Origin: Bugulina stolonifera
Lineage: Eukaryota; Bryozoa; Gymnolaemata; Cheilostomatida; Bugulidae
Assembly: GCA_935421135.1 (NCBI GenBank)
Contig: OW285188.1
Coordinates: 579,001 to 643,000 of the forward strand
DNA length: 64,000 nt
Direction of reading: 5' to 3'
Each line of letters begins with the position of its first letter. Position 1 is the stretch's first letter. The translations under genes were made by a program, and so were the position numbers. Below, piece by piece: positions 37,397 to 52,800 of the stretch. Under the pieces are notes generated by a model. The model was not told the origin of the DNA. It did no database searches and worked only from the letters and a program-made list of their open reading frames with translations.

Positions 37397-40300
37397 GTGA
37401 ATGAAACACATTGTTACAAACAGCAATTTGGCACAAAACACACTGAAAATTTACTTTTATGCAATATTGAACATCTTCTACTAGTTTACAAACTAATAAC
37501 TCAAGTGAATGTGTCAAAAATCACAAATCTGACATTATGTTTCATGTTTGCAAAGTTGAATATTGCATGCAAAGTCATGTTTTAGTGATTTTCATTCAAA
37601 TTATGCATTCTGAACATTGCAAAAGTTAATGAAACACATTGTTACAAACAGCAATTTGGTACCAAACACACTGAAAACTTACTTTTATGTAATATTGAAC
37701 ATCTTCTACTAGTTTACAAACTGATAACTCAAGTGTATTTGTCAAAAATCACAAATCTGACTTTATGTTTCATGTTTGCAAAGTTGAATATTGCATGCAA
37801 AGTCATGTTTTATTGATTTTCATTCAAATTATGCATTCTGAACATTGCAAAAGTGAATGGAACACAATGTTACAAACAGCAATTTGGCACAAAGCACACT
37901 GAAAACTTACTTTTATGCAATATTGAACATCTACTAGTTTCCAAACTAACAACTCAAGTGAATGTGTCAAAAATCACAAATCTGGCATTATGTTTCATGT
38001 TTGCAAAGTTGAATATTGCATGCAAAGTCATGTTTTATTGATTTTTATTCAAAATATGCACTCTGAACATTGCAAATGTGAATGAAACACATTGTTACAA
38101 ACAGCAATTTGGTACCAAACACACTGAAAACTTACTTTTATGTAATATTGAACATCTTCCACTAGTTTATAAACTGATAACTCAAGTGTATTTGTCAAAA
38201 ATCACAAATCTGACATTATGTTTCATGTTTGCAAAGTTGAATATTGCATGCAAAGTCATGTTTTATTGATTTTCATTCAAATTATGCATTCTGAACATTG
38301 CAAAAGTTAATGAAACACATTGTTACAAACAGCAATTTGGTACCAAACACACTGAAAACTTACTTTTATGTAATATTGAACATCTTCCACTAGTCAATTT
38401 GTCAAAAATCACAAATCTGACATTATGTTTCATGTTTGCAAAGTTGAATATTGCATGCAAAGTCATGTTTTAGTGATTTTCATTCAAATTATGCATTCTG
38501 AACATTGCAAAAGTTAATGAAACACATTGTTACAAACAGCAATTTGGTACCAAACACACTGAAAACTTACTTTTATGTAATATTGAACATCTTCTACTAG
38601 TTTATAAACTGATAACTCAAGTGTATTTGTCAAAAATCACAAATCTGACATAAATGTTTCATGTTTGCAAAGTTGAATATTGCATGCAAAGTCATGTTTT
38701 ATTGATTTCCATTCAAATTATGCATTCTGAACATTGCAAAAGTGAATGAAACACATTGTTACAAACAGCAATTTGGTACCAAACACGCTGAAAACTTACT
38801 TTTATGTAATATTGAACATCCTCCACTAGTTTATAAACTGATAACTCAAGTGTATTTGTCAAAAATCACAAATCTGACATTATGTTTCATGTTTGCAAAG
38901 TTGAATATTGCATGCAAAGTCATGTTTTATTGATTTTTATTCAAAATATGCACTCTGAACATTGCAAAAGTGAATGAAACACATTGTTACAAACAGCAAT
39001 TTGGCACAAAACACACTGAAAATTTACTTTTATGCAATATTGAACATCTTCTACTAGTTTACAAACTAATAACTCAAGTGAATGTGTCAAAAATCACAAA
39101 TCTGACATTATGTTTCATGTTTGCAAAGTTGAATATTGCATGCAAAGTCATGTTTTATTGATTTTCATTCAAATTATGCATTCTGAACATTGCAAAAGTT
39201 AATGAGACACATTGTTACAAACAGCAATTTGGTACCAAACACACTGAAAACTTACTTTTTTGTAATATTGAACATCTTCCACTGGTCAATTTGTCAAAAA
39301 TCACAAATCTGACATTATGTTTCATGTTTGCAAAGTTGAATATTGCATGCAAAGTCATGTTTTATTGATTTTCATTCAAAATATGCACTCTGAACATTGC
39401 AAAAGTGAATGAAACACATTGTTACAAACAGCAATTTGGTACCAAACACACTGAAAACTTACTTTTATGTAATATTGAACATCTTCTACTAGTTTACAAA
39501 CTGATAACTCAAGTGAATTTGTCAAAAATCACAAATCTGACTTTATGTTTCATGTTTGCAAAGTTGAATATTGCATGCAAAGTCATGTTTTATTGATTTT
39601 CATTCAAAATATGCACTCTGAACATTGCAAAAGTGAATGAAACACATTGTTACAAACAGCAATTTGGTACCAAACACACTGAAAACTTACTTTTATGTAA
39701 TATTGAACATCTTCTACTAGTTTATAAACTGATCACTCAAGTGTATTTGTCAAAAATCACAAATCGGACATAATGTTTCATGTTTGCAAAGTTGAATATT
39801 GCATGCAAAGTCATGTTTTATTGATTTTCATTCAAATTATGCATTCTGAACGTTGCAAAAGTGAATGAAACACATTGTCACAAACAGCAATTTGGCACAA
39901 AACACACTGAAAATTTACTTTTATGCAATATTGAACATCTTCTACTAGTTTACAGACTAACAACTCAAGTGAATGTGTCAAAAATCACAAATCTTACATT
40001 ATGTTTCATGTTTGCAAAGTTGAATATTGCATGCAGAGTCATGTTTTAGTGATTTCCATTCAAATTATGCATTCTGAACATTGCAAAAGTGAATAAAACA
40101 CATGTTTACAAACAGCAATTTGGCACAAAACACACTGAAAACTTACTTTTATGCAATATTGAACATCTTCTACTAGTTTACAAACTAATAACTCAAGTGA
40201 ATGTGTCAAAAATCACAAATCTGACATTATGTTTCATGTTTGCAAAGTTGAATATTGCGTGCAAAGTCATGTTTTAGTGATTTTCATTCAAATTATGCAT

Positions 40301-41909
40301 TCTGAACATTGCAAAAGTTAATGAAACACATTGTTACAAACAGAAATTTGGTACCAAACACACTGAAAGCTTACTTTTATGTAATATTGAACATCTTCTA
40401 CTAAATTGCAAACTGATAATTCAAGTGAATTTGTCAAAAATCACAAATCTGATGTTATGTTCCATGTTTGCAAAGTTGTATATGGCATGCAAAGTCATGT
40501 TTTATTGATTTTCATTCAAATTATGCATTCTGAACATTGCAAAAGTGAATAGAACACATTGTTACAAACAGCAATTTGGCACAAAGCACACTGAAAACTT
40601 ACTTTTATGCAATATTGAACATCTACTAGTTTCCAAACTAACAACTCAAGTGAATGTGTCAAAAATCACAAATCTGACATTATGTTTCATGTTTGCAAAG
40701 TTGAATATTGCATGCAGAGTCATGTTTTATTGATTTTCATTCAAATTATGCATTCTAAACGTTGCAAAAGTGAATCAAACGCATTGTTACAAACAGCAAT
40801 TTGGCACAAAACACACTGAAAACTTACTTTTATGCAATATTGACCATCTTCTACTAGTTTACAAACTAATAACTCGAGTGAATGTGTCAAAAATCACGCA
40901 TCTGACATTATGTTTCATGTTTGCAAAGTTGAATATTGCATGCAGAGTCATGTTTTAGTGATTTCCATTCAAATTATGCATTCTGAACATTGCAAAAGTG
41001 AATAAAACACATGTTTACAAACAGCAATTTGGCACAAAACACACTGAAAACTTACTTTTATGCAATATTGAACATCTTCTACTAGTTTACAAACTAATAA
41101 CTCAAGTGAATGTGTCAAAAATCACAAATCTGACATTATGTTTCATGTTTGCAAAGTTGAATATTGCATGCAAAGTCATGTTTTATTGATTTCCATTCAA
41201 ATTATGCATTCTGAACATTGCAAAAGTGAATGAAACACATTGTTACAAACAGCAATTTGGTACCAAACACGCTGAAAACTTACTTTTATGTAATATTGAA
41301 CATCCTCCACTAGTTTATAAACTGATAACTCAAGTGTATTTGTCAAAAATCACAAATCTGACATTATGTTTCATGTTTGCAAAGTTGAATATTGCATGCA
41401 AAGTCATGTTTGATTGATTTTTATTCAAAATATGCACTCTGAACATTGCAAAAGTGAATGAAACACATTGTTACAAACAGCAATTTGGCACAAAACACAC
41501 TGAAAATTTACTTTTATGCAATATTGAACATCTTCTACTAGTTTACAAACTAATAACTCAAGTGAATGTGTCAAAAATCACAAATCTGACATTATGTTTC
41601 ATGTTTGCAAAGTTGAATATTGCATGCAAAGTCATGTTTTAGTGATTTTCATTCAAATTATGCATTCTGAACATTGCAAAAGTTAATGAAACACATTGTT
41701 ACAAACAGCAATTTGGTACCAAACACACTGAAAACTTACTTTTATGTAATATTGAACATCTTCTACTAAATTGCAAACTGATAATTCAAGTGAATTTGTC
41801 AAAAATCACAAATCTGATGTTATGTTCCATGTTTGCAAAGTTGTATATGGCATGCAAAGTCATGTTTTATTGATTTTCATTCAAATTATGCATTCTGAAC
41901 ATTGCAAAA

Positions 41910-44900
41910 GTGAATGGGACACATTGTTACAAACAGCAATTTGGCACAAAGCACACTGAAAACTTACTTTTATGCAATATTGAACATCTACTAGTTTCCA
42001 AACTAACAACTCAAGTGAATGTGTCAAAAATCACAAATCTGACATTATGTTTCATGTTTGCAAAGTTGAATATTGCATGCAGAGTCATGTTTTATTGATT
42101 TTCATTCAAATTATGCATTCTAAACGTTGCAAAAGTGAATCAAACGCATTGTTACAAACAGCAATTTGGCACAAAACACACTGAAAACTTACTTTTATGC
42201 AATATTGACCATCTTCTACTAGTTTACAAACTAATAACTCGAGTGAATGTGTCAAAAATCACGCATCTGACATCATGTTTCATGTTTGCAAAGTTGAATA
42301 TTGCATGCAGAGTCATGTTTTAGTGATTTCCATTCAAATTATGCATTCCATTCTGAACATTGCAAAAGTGAATAAAACACATGTTTACAAACAGCAATTT
42401 GGCACAAAACACACTGAAAACTTACTTTTATGCAATATTGAACATCTTCTACTAGTTTACAAACTAATAACTCAAGTGAATGTGTCAAAAATCACAAATC
42501 TGACATTATGTTTCATGTTTGCAAAGTTGAATAGTGCATGCAAAGTCATGTTTTATTGATTTTCATTCAAAATATGCACTCTGAACATTGCAAAAGTGAA
42601 TGAAACACATTGTTACAAACAGCAATTTGGTACCAAACACACTGAAAACTTACTTTTATGTAATATTGAACATCCTCCACTAGTTTATAAACTGAGAACT
42701 CAAGTGTATTTGTCAAAAATCACAAATCTGTCATTATGTTTCATGTTTGCAAAGTTGAATATTGCATGCAAAGTCATGTTTTATTGATTTCCATTCAAAT
42801 TATGCATTCTGAACATTGCAAAAGTGAATGAAACACATTGTTACAAACAGCAATTTGGTACCAAACACGCTGAAAACTTACTTTTATGTAATATTGAACA
42901 TCCTCCACTAGTTTATAAACTGATAACTCAAGTGTATTTGTCAAAAATCACAAATCTGACATTATGTTTCATGTTTGCAAAGTTGAATATTGCATGCAAA
43001 GTCATGTTTTATTGATTTTTATTCAAAATATGCACTCTGAACATTGCAAAAGTGAATGAAACACATTGTTACAAACAGCAATTTGGCACAAAACACACTG
43101 AAAATTTACTTTTATGCAATATTGAACATCTTCTACTAGTTTACAAACTAATAACTCAAGCGAATGTGTCAAAAATCACAAATCTGACATTATGTTTCAT
43201 GTTTGCAAAGTTGAATATTGCATGCAAAGTCATGTTTTAGTGATTTTCATTCAAATTATGCATTCTGAACATTGCAAAAGTTAATGAAACACATTGTTAC
43301 AAACAGCAATTTGGTACCAAACACACTGAAAACTTACTTTTATGTAATATTGAACATCTTCTACTAGTTTACAAACTGATAACTCAAGTGTATTTGTCAA
43401 AAATCACAAATCTGACTTTATGTTTCATGTTTGCAAAGTTGAATATTGCATGCAAAGTCATGTTTTATTGATTTTCATTCAAATTATGCATTCTGAACAT
43501 TGCAAAAGTGAATGGAACACAATGTTACAAACAGCAATTTGGCACAAAGCACACTGAAAACTTACTTTTATGCAATATTGAACATCTACTAGTTTCCAAA
43601 CTAACAACTCAAGTGAATGTGTCAAAAATCACAAATCTGGCATTATGTTTCATGTTTGCAAAGTTGAATATTGCATGCAAAGTCATGTTTTATTGATTTT
43701 TATTCAAAATATGCACTCTGAACATTGCAAATGTGAATGAAACACATTGTTACAAACAGCAATTTGGTACCAAACACACTGAAAACTTACTTTTATGTAA
43801 TATTGAACATCTTCCACTAGTTTATAAACTGATAACTCAAGTGTATTTGTCAAAAATCACAAATCTGACATTATGTTTCATGTTTGCAAAGTTGAATATT
43901 GCATGCAAAGTCATGTTTTATTGATTTTCATTCAAATTATGCATTCTGAACATTGCAAAAGTTAATGAAACACATTGTTACAAACAGCAATTTGGTACCA
44001 AACACACTGAAAACTTACTTTTATGTAATATTGAACATCTTCCACTAGTCAATTTGTCAAAAATCACAAATCTGACATTATGTTTCATGTTTGCAAAGTT
44101 GAATATTGCATGCAAAGTCATGTTTTAGTGATTTTCATTCAAATTATGCATTCTGAACATTGCAAAAGTTAATGAAACACATTGTTACAAACAGCAATTT
44201 GGTACCAAACACACTGAAAACTTACTTTTATGTAATATTGAACATCTTCTACTAGTTTATAAACTGATAACTCAAGTGTATTTGTCAAAAATCACAAATC
44301 TGACATAATGTTTCATGTTTGCAAAGTTGAATATTGCATGCAAAGTCATGTTTTATTGATTTCCATTCAAATTATGCATTCTGAACATTGCAAAAGTGAA
44401 TGAAACACATTGTTACAAACAGCAATTTGGTACCAAACACGCTGAAAACTTACTTTTATGTAATATTGAACATCCTCCACTAGTTTATAAACTGATAACT
44501 CAAGTGTATTTGTCAAAAATCACAAATCTGACATTATGTTTCATGTTTGCAAAGTTGAATATTGCATGCAAAGTCATGTTTTATTGATTTTCATTCAAAT
44601 TATGCATTCTAAACGTTGCAAAAGTGAATCAAACGCATTGTTACAAACAGCAATTTGGCACAAAACACACTGAAAACTTACTTTTATGCAATATTGAACA
44701 TCTACTAGTTTCCAAACTAACAACTCAAGTGAATGTGTCAAAAATCACAAATCTGGCATTATGTTTCATGTTTGCAAAGTTGAATATTGCATGCAAAGTC
44801 ATGTTTTATTGATTTTTATTCAAAATATGCACTCTGAACATTGCAAATGTGAATGAAACACATTGTTACAAACAGCAATTTGGTACCAAACACACTGAAA

Positions 44901-46879
44901 ACTTACTTTTATGTAATATTGAACATCTTCCACTAGTTTATAAACTGATAACTCAAGTGTATTTGTCAAAAATCACAAATCTGACATTATGTTTCATGTT
45001 TGCAAAGTTGAATATTGCATGCAAAGTCATGTTTTATTGATTTTCATTCAAATTATGCATTCTGAACATTGCAAAAGTTAATGAAACACATTGTTACAAA
45101 CAGCAATTTGGTACCAAACACACTGAAAACTTACTTTTATGTAATATTGAACATCTTCCACTAGTCAATTTGTCAAAAATCACAAATCTGACATTATGTT
45201 TCATGTTTGCAAAGTTGAATATTGCATGCAAAGTCATGTTTTAGTGATTTTCATTCAAATTATGCATTCTGAACATTGCAAAAGTTAATGAAACACATTG
45301 TTACAAACAGCAATTTGGTACCAAACACACTGAAAACTTACTTTTATGTAATATTGAACATCTTCTACTAGTTTATAAACTGATAACTCAAGTGTATTTG
45401 TCAAAAATCACAAATCTGACATAATGTTTCATGTTTGCAAAGTTGAATATTGCATGCAAAGTCATGTTTTATTGATTTCCATTCAAATTATGCATTCTGA
45501 ACATTGCAAAAGTGAATGAAACACATTGTTACAAACAGCAATTTGGTACCAAACACGCTGAAAACTTACTTTTATGTAATATTGAACATCCTCCACTAGT
45601 TTATAAACTGATAACTCAAGTGTATTTGTCAAAAATCACAAATCTGACATTATGTTTCATGTTTGCAAAGTTGAATATTGCATGCAAAGTCATGTTTTAT
45701 TGATTTTCATTCAAATTATGCATTCTAAACGTTGCAAAAGTGAATCAAACGCATTGTTACAAACAGCAATTTGGCACAAAACACACTGAAAACTTACTTT
45801 TATGCAATATTGACCATCTTCTACTAGTTTACAAACTAATAACTCGAGTGAATGTGTCAAAAATCACGCATCTGACATTATGTTTCATGTTTGCAAAGTT
45901 GAATATTGCATGCAGAGTCATGTTTTAGTGATTTCCATTCAAATTATGCATTCTGAACATTGCAAAAGTGAATAAAACACATGTTTACAAGCAGCAATTT
46001 GGCACAAAACACACTGAAAACTTACTTTTATGCAATATTGAACATCTTCTACTAGTTTACAAACTAATAACTCAAGTGAATGTGTCAAAAATCACAAATC
46101 TGACATTATGTTTCATGTTTGCAAAGTTGAATATTGCATGCAAAGTCATGTTTTATTGATTTCCATTCAAATTATGCATTCTGAACATTGCAAAAGTGAA
46201 TGAAACACATTGTTACAAACAGCAATTTGGTACCAAACACGCTGAAAACTTACTTTTATGTAATATTGAACATCCTCCACTAGTTTATAAACTGATAACT
46301 CAAGTGTATTTGTCAAAAATCACAAATCTGACATTATGTTTCATGTTTGCAAAGTTGAATATTGCATGCAAAGTCATGTTTGATTGATTTTTATTCAAAA
46401 TATGCACTCTGAACATTGCAAAAGTGAATGAAACACATTGTTACAAACAGCAATTTGGCACAAAACACACTGAAAATTTACTTTTATGCAATATTGAACA
46501 TCTTCTACTAGTTTACAAACTAATAACTCAAGTGAATGTGTCAAAAATCACAAATCTGACATTATGTTTCATGTTTGCAAAGTTGAATATTGCATGCAAA
46601 GTCATGTTTTAGTGATTTTCATTCAAATTATGCATTCTGAACATTGCAAAAGTTAATGAAACACATTGTTACAAACAGCAATTTGGTACCAAACACACTG
46701 AAAACTTACTTTTATGTAATATTGAACATCTTCTACTAAATTGCAAACTGATAATTCAAGTGAATTTGTCAAAAATCACAAATCTGATGTTATGTTCCAT
46801 GTTTGCAAAGTTGTACATGGCATGCAAAGTCATGTTTTATTGATTTTCATTCAAATTATGCATTCTGAACATTGCAAAA
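41910..46879 (+). repeat. HOR row 15: 22 units, 4,970 bp, with an internal 1,116-bp duplication
   Basis: The order is u7 (41910, 225), u8' (42135, 233), u9' (42368), u10' (42596), P (42824), R (43052), u11 (43280), u12 (43508, 225), u13 (43733), u14 (43961, 207), u17 (44168), P (44396), u8/u12 (44624, 225), u13 (44849), u14 (45077, 207), u17 (45284), P (45512), u8 (45740), u9 (45968), P' (46196), R (46424), u6' (46652). The units 43733-44623 recur at 44849-45739 at an offset of 1,116 bp. The 43052 unit has a private CAAGCGAATG. Confidence 0.88.
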
Positions 46880-49800
46880 GTGAATGGGACACATTGTTAC
46901 AAACAGCAATTTGGCACAAAGCACACTGAAAACTTACTTTTATGCAATATTGAACATCTACTAGTTTCCAAACTAACAACTCAAGTGAATGTGTCAAAAA
47001 TCACAAATCTGACATTATGTTTCATGTTTGCAAAGTTGAATATTGCATGCAGAGTCATGTTTTATTGATTTTCATTCAAATTATGCATTCTAAACGTTGC
47101 AAAAGTGAATCAAACGCATTGTTACAAACAGCAATTTGGCACAAAACACACTGAAAACTTACTTTTATGCAATATTGACCATCTTCTACTAGTTTACAAA
47201 CTAATAACTCGAGTGAATGTGTCAAAAATCACGCATCTGACATCATGTTTCATGTTTGCAAAGTTGAATATTGCATGCAGAGTCATGTTTTAGTGATTTC
47301 CATTCAAATTATGCATTCCATTCTGAACATTGCAAAAGTGAATAAAACACATGTTTACAAACAGCAATTTGGCACAAAACACACTGAAAACTTACTTTTA
47401 TGCAATATTGACCATCTTCTACTAGTTTACAAACTAATAACTCGAGTGAATGTGTCAAAAATCACAAATCTGACATTATGTTTCATGTTTGCAAAGTTGA
47501 ATAGTGCATGCAAAGTCATGTTTTATTGATTTTCATTCAAAATATGCACTCTGAACATTGCAAAAGTGAATGAAACACATTGTTACAAACAGCAATTTGG
47601 TACCAAACACACTGAAAACTTACTTTTATGTAATATTGAACATCCTCCACTAGTTTATAAACTGAGAACTCAAGTGTATTTGTCAAAAATCACAAATCTG
47701 TCATTATGTTTCATGTTTGCAAAGTTGAATATTGCATGCAAAGTCATGTTTTATTGATTTCCATTCAAATTATGCATTCTGAACATTGCAAAAGTGAATG
47801 AAACACATTGTTACAAACAGCAATTTGGTACCAAACACGCTGAAAACTTACTTTTATGTAATATTGAACATCCTCCACTAGTTTATAAACTGATAACTCA
47901 AGTGTATTTGTCAAAAATCACAAATCTGACATTATGTTTCATGTTTGCAAAGTTGAATATTGCATGCAAAGTCATGTTTTATTGATTTTTATTCAAAATA
48001 TGCACTCTGAACATTGCAAAAGTGAATGAAACACATTGTTACAAACAGCAATTTGGCACAAAACACACTGAAAATTTACTTTTATGCAATATTGAACATC
48101 TTCTACTAGTTTACAAACTAATAACTCAAGTGAATGTGTCAAAAATCACAAATCTGACATTATGTTTCATGTTTGCAAAGTTGAATATTGCATGCAAAGT
48201 CATGTTTTAGTGATTTTCATTCAAATTATGCATTCTGAACATTGCAAAAGTTAATGAAACACATTGTTACAAACAGCAATTTGGTACCAAACACACTGAA
48301 AACTTACTTTTATGTAATATTGAACATCTTCTACTAGTTTACAAACTGATAACTCAAGTGTATTTGTCAAAAATCACAAATCTGACTTTATGTTTCATGT
48401 TTGCAAAGTTGAATATTGCATGCAAAGTCATGTTTTATTGATTTTCATTCAAATTATGCATTCTGAACATTGCAAAAGTGAATGGAACACAATGTTACAA
48501 ACAGCAATTTGGCACAAAGCACACTGAAAACTTACTTTTATGCAATATTGAACATCTACTAGTTTCCAAACTAACAACTCAAGTGAATGTGTCAAAAATC
48601 ACAAATCTGACATTATGTTTCATGTTTGCAAAGTTGAATATTGCATGCAAAGTCATGTTTTAGTGATTTTCATTCAAATTATGCATTCTGAACATTGCAA
48701 AAGTTAATGAAACACATTGTTACAAACAGCAATTTGGTACCAAACACACTGAAAACTTACTTTTATGTAATATTGAACATCTTCTACTAGTTTATAAACT
48801 GATAACTCAAGTGTATTTGTCAAAAATCACAAATCTGACATAATGTTTCATGTTTGCAAAGTTGAATATTGCATGCAAAGTCATGTTTTATTGATTTCCA
48901 TTCAAATTATGCATTCTGAACATTGCAAAAGTGAATGAAACACATTGTTACAAACAGCAATTTGGTACCAAACACGCTGAAAACTTACTTTTATGTAATA
49001 TTGAACATCCTCCACTAGTTTATAAACTGATAACTCAAGTGTATTTGTCAAAAATCACAAATCTGACATTATGTTTCATGTTTGCAAAGTTGAATATTGC
49101 ATGCAAAGTCATGTTTTATTGATTTTTATTCAAAATATGCACTCTGAACATTGCAAAAGTGAATGAAACACATTGTTACAAACAGCAATTTGGCACAAAG
49201 CACACTGAAAACTTACTTTTATGCAATATTGAACATCTACTAGTTTCCAAACTAACAACTCAAGTGAATGTGTCAAAAATCACAAATCTGACATTATGTT
49301 TCATGTTTGCAAAGTTGAATATTGCATGCAGAGTCATGTTTTATTGATTTTCATTCAAATTATGCATTCTAAACGTTGCAAAAGTGAATCAAACGCATTG
49401 TTACAAACAGCAATTTGGCACAAAACACACTGAAAACTTACTTTTATGCAATATTGACCATCTTCTACTAGTTTACAAACTAATAACTCGAGTGAATGTG
49501 TCAAAAATCACGCATCTGACATCATGTTTCATGTTTGCAAAGTTGAATATTGCATGCAGAGTCATGTTTTAGTGATTTCCATTCAAATTATGCATTCCAT
49601 TCTGAACATTGCAAAAGTGAATAAAACACATGTTTACAAACAGCAATTTGGCACAAAACACACTGAAAACTTACTTTTATGCAATATTGACCATCTTCTA
49701 CTAGTTTACAAACTAATAACTCGAATGAATGTGTCAAAAATCACAAATCTGACATTATGTTTCATGTTTGCAAAGTTGAATAGTGCATGCAAAGTCATGT

Positions 49801-52800
49801 TTTATTGATTTTCATTCAAAATATGCACTCTGAACATTGCAAAAGTGAATGAAACACATTGTTACAAACAGCAATTTGGTACCAAACACACTGAAAACTT
49901 ACTTTTATGTAATATTGAACATCCTCCACTAGTTTATAAACTGAGAACTCAAGTGTATTTGTCAAAAATCACAAATCTGTCATTATGTTTCATGTTTGCA
50001 AAGTTGAATATTGCATGCAAAGTCATGTTTTATTGATTTCCATTCAAATTATGCATTCTGAACATTGCAAAAGTGAATGAAACACATTGTTACAAACAGC
50101 AATTTGGTACCAAACACGCTGAAAACTTACTTTTATGTAATATTGAACATCCTCCACTAGTTTATAAACTGATAACTCAAGTGTATTTGTCAAAAATCAC
50201 AAATCTGACATTATGTTTCATGTTTGCAAAGTTGAATATTGCATGCAAAGTCATGTTTTATTGATTTTTATTCAAAATATGCACTCTGAACATTGCAAAA
50301 GTGAATGAAACACATTGTTACAAACAGCAATTTGGCACAAAACACACTGAAAATTTACTTTTATGCAATATTGAACATCTTCTACTAGTTTACAAACTAA
50401 TAACTCAAGTGAATGTGTCAAAAATCACAAATCTGACATTATGTTTCATGTTTGCAAAGTTGAATATTGCATGCAAAGTCATGTTTTAGTGATTTTCATT
50501 CAAATTATGCATTCTGAACATTGCAAAAGTTAATGAAACACATTGTTACAAACAGCAATTTGGTACCAAACACACTGAAAACTTACTTTTATGTAATATT
50601 GAACATCTTCTACTAGTTTACAAACTGATAACTCAAGTGTATTTGTCAAAAATCACAAATCTGACTTTATGTTTCATGTTTGCAAAGTTGAATATTGCAT
50701 GCAAAGTCATGTTTTATTGATTTTCATTCAAATTATGCATTCTGAACATTGCAAAAGTGAATGGAACACAATGTTACAAACAGCAATTTGGCACAAAGCA
50801 CACTGAAAACTTACTTTTATGCAATATTGAACATCTACTAGTTTCCAAACTAACAACTCAAGTGAATGTGTCAAAAATCACAAATCTGGCATTATGTTTC
50901 ATGTTTGCAAAGTTGAATATTGCATGCAAAGTCATGTTTTATTGATTTTTATTCAAAATATGCACTCTGAACATTGCAAATGTGAATGAAACACATTGTT
51001 ACAAACAGCAATTTGGTACCAAACACACTGAAAACTTACTTTTATGTAATATTGAACATCTTCCACTAGTTTATAAACTGATAACTCAAGTGTATTTGTC
51101 AAAAATCACAAATCTGACATTATGTTTCATGTTTGCAAAGTTGAATATTGCATGCAAAGTCATGTTTTATTGATTTTCATTCAAATTATGCATTCTGAAC
51201 ATTGCAAAAGTTAATGAAACACATTGTTACAAACAGCAATTTGGTACCAAACACACTGAAAACTTACTTTTATGTAATATTGAACATCTTCCACTAGTCA
51301 ATTTGTCAAAAATCACAAATCTGACATTATGTTTCATGTTTGCAAAGTTGAATATTGCATGCAAAGTCATGTTTTAGTGATTTTCATTCAAATTATGCAT
51401 TCTGAACATTGCAAAAGTTAATGAAACACATTGTTACAAACAGCAATTTGGTACCAAACACACTGAAAACTTACTTTTATGCAATATTGACCATCTTCTA
51501 CTAGTTTACAAACTAATAACTCGAGTGAATGTGTCAAAAATCACGCATCTGACATTATGTTTCATGTTTGCAAAGTTGAATATTGCATGCAGAGTCATGT
51601 TTTAGTGATTTCCATTCAAATTATGCATTCTGAACATTGCAAAAGTGAATAAAACACATGTTTACAAGCAGCAATTTGGCACAAAACACACTGAAAACTT
51701 ACTTTTATGCAATATTGAACATCTTCTACTAGTTTACAAACTAATAACTCGAGTGAATGTGTCAAAAATCACGCATCTGACATTATGTTTCATGTTTGCA
51801 AAGTTGAATATTGCATGCAGAGTCATGTTTTAGTGATTTCCATTCAAATTATGCATTCTGAACATTGCAAAAGTGAATAAAACACATGTTTACAAACAGC
51901 AATTTGGCACAAAACACACTGAAAACTTACTTTTATGCAATATTGACCATCTTCTACTAGTTTACAAACTAATAACTCGAGTGAATGTGTCAAAAATCAC
52001 GCATCTGACATTATGTTTCATGTTTGCAAAGTTGAATATTGCATGCAGAGTCATGTTTTAGTGATTTCCATTCAAATTATGCATTCTGAACATTGCAAAA
52101 GTGAATAAAACACATGTTTACAAGCAGCAATTTGGCACAAAACACACTGAAAACTTACTTTTATGCAATATTGAACATCTTCTACTAGTTTACAAACTAA
52201 TAACTCAAGTGAATGTGTCAAAAATCACAAATCTGACATTATGTTTCATGTTTGCAATGTTGAATATTGCATGCAAAGTCATGTTTTATTGATTTCCATT
52301 CAAATTATGCATTCTGAACATTGCAAAAGTGAATGAAACACATTGTTACAAACAGCAATTTGGTACCAAACACGCTGAAAACTTACTTTTATGTAATATT
52401 GAACATCCTCCACTAGTTTATAAACTGATAACTCAAGTGTATTTGTCAAAAATCACAAATCTGACATTATGTTTCATGTTTGCAAAGTTGAATATTGCAT
52501 GCAAAGTCATGTTTGATTGATTTTTATTCAAAATATGCACTCTGAACATTGCAAAAGTGAATGAAACACATTGTTACAAACAGCAATTTGGCACAAAACA
52601 CACTGAAAATTTACTTTTATGCAATATTGAACATCTTCTACTAGTTTACAAACTAATAACTCAAGTGAATGTGTCAAAAATCACAAATCTGACATTATGT
52701 TTCATGTTTGCAAAGTTGAATATTGCATGCAAAGTCATGTTTTAGTGATTTTCATTCAAATTATGCATTCTGAACATTGCAAAAGTTAATGAAACACATA

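Larger units (their letters stand above)
36255..41909 (+). repeat. HOR row 14: 25 units of the right-half family with a left-half insert
   Basis: The order is u7 (36255, 225 bp), u8' (36480, 233 bp), u9' (36713), u10' (36941), P (37169), R (37397), u11 (37625), u12 (37853, 225 bp), u13 (38078), u14 (38306, 207 bp), u17 (38513, 229 bp), P (38742), R (38970), u14 (39198, 207 bp), u15/u2 (39405), u3 (39633), u4 (39861), u5 (40089), u6 (40317), u7 (40545, 225 bp), u8 (40770), u9 (40998), P' (41226), R (41454), u6' (41682). Length is 5,655 bp. The stretch 39405-41225 is left-half sequence (u2-u9) embedded among right-half types; it has the last full u6 unit with AAGCTT. Confidence 0.87.
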
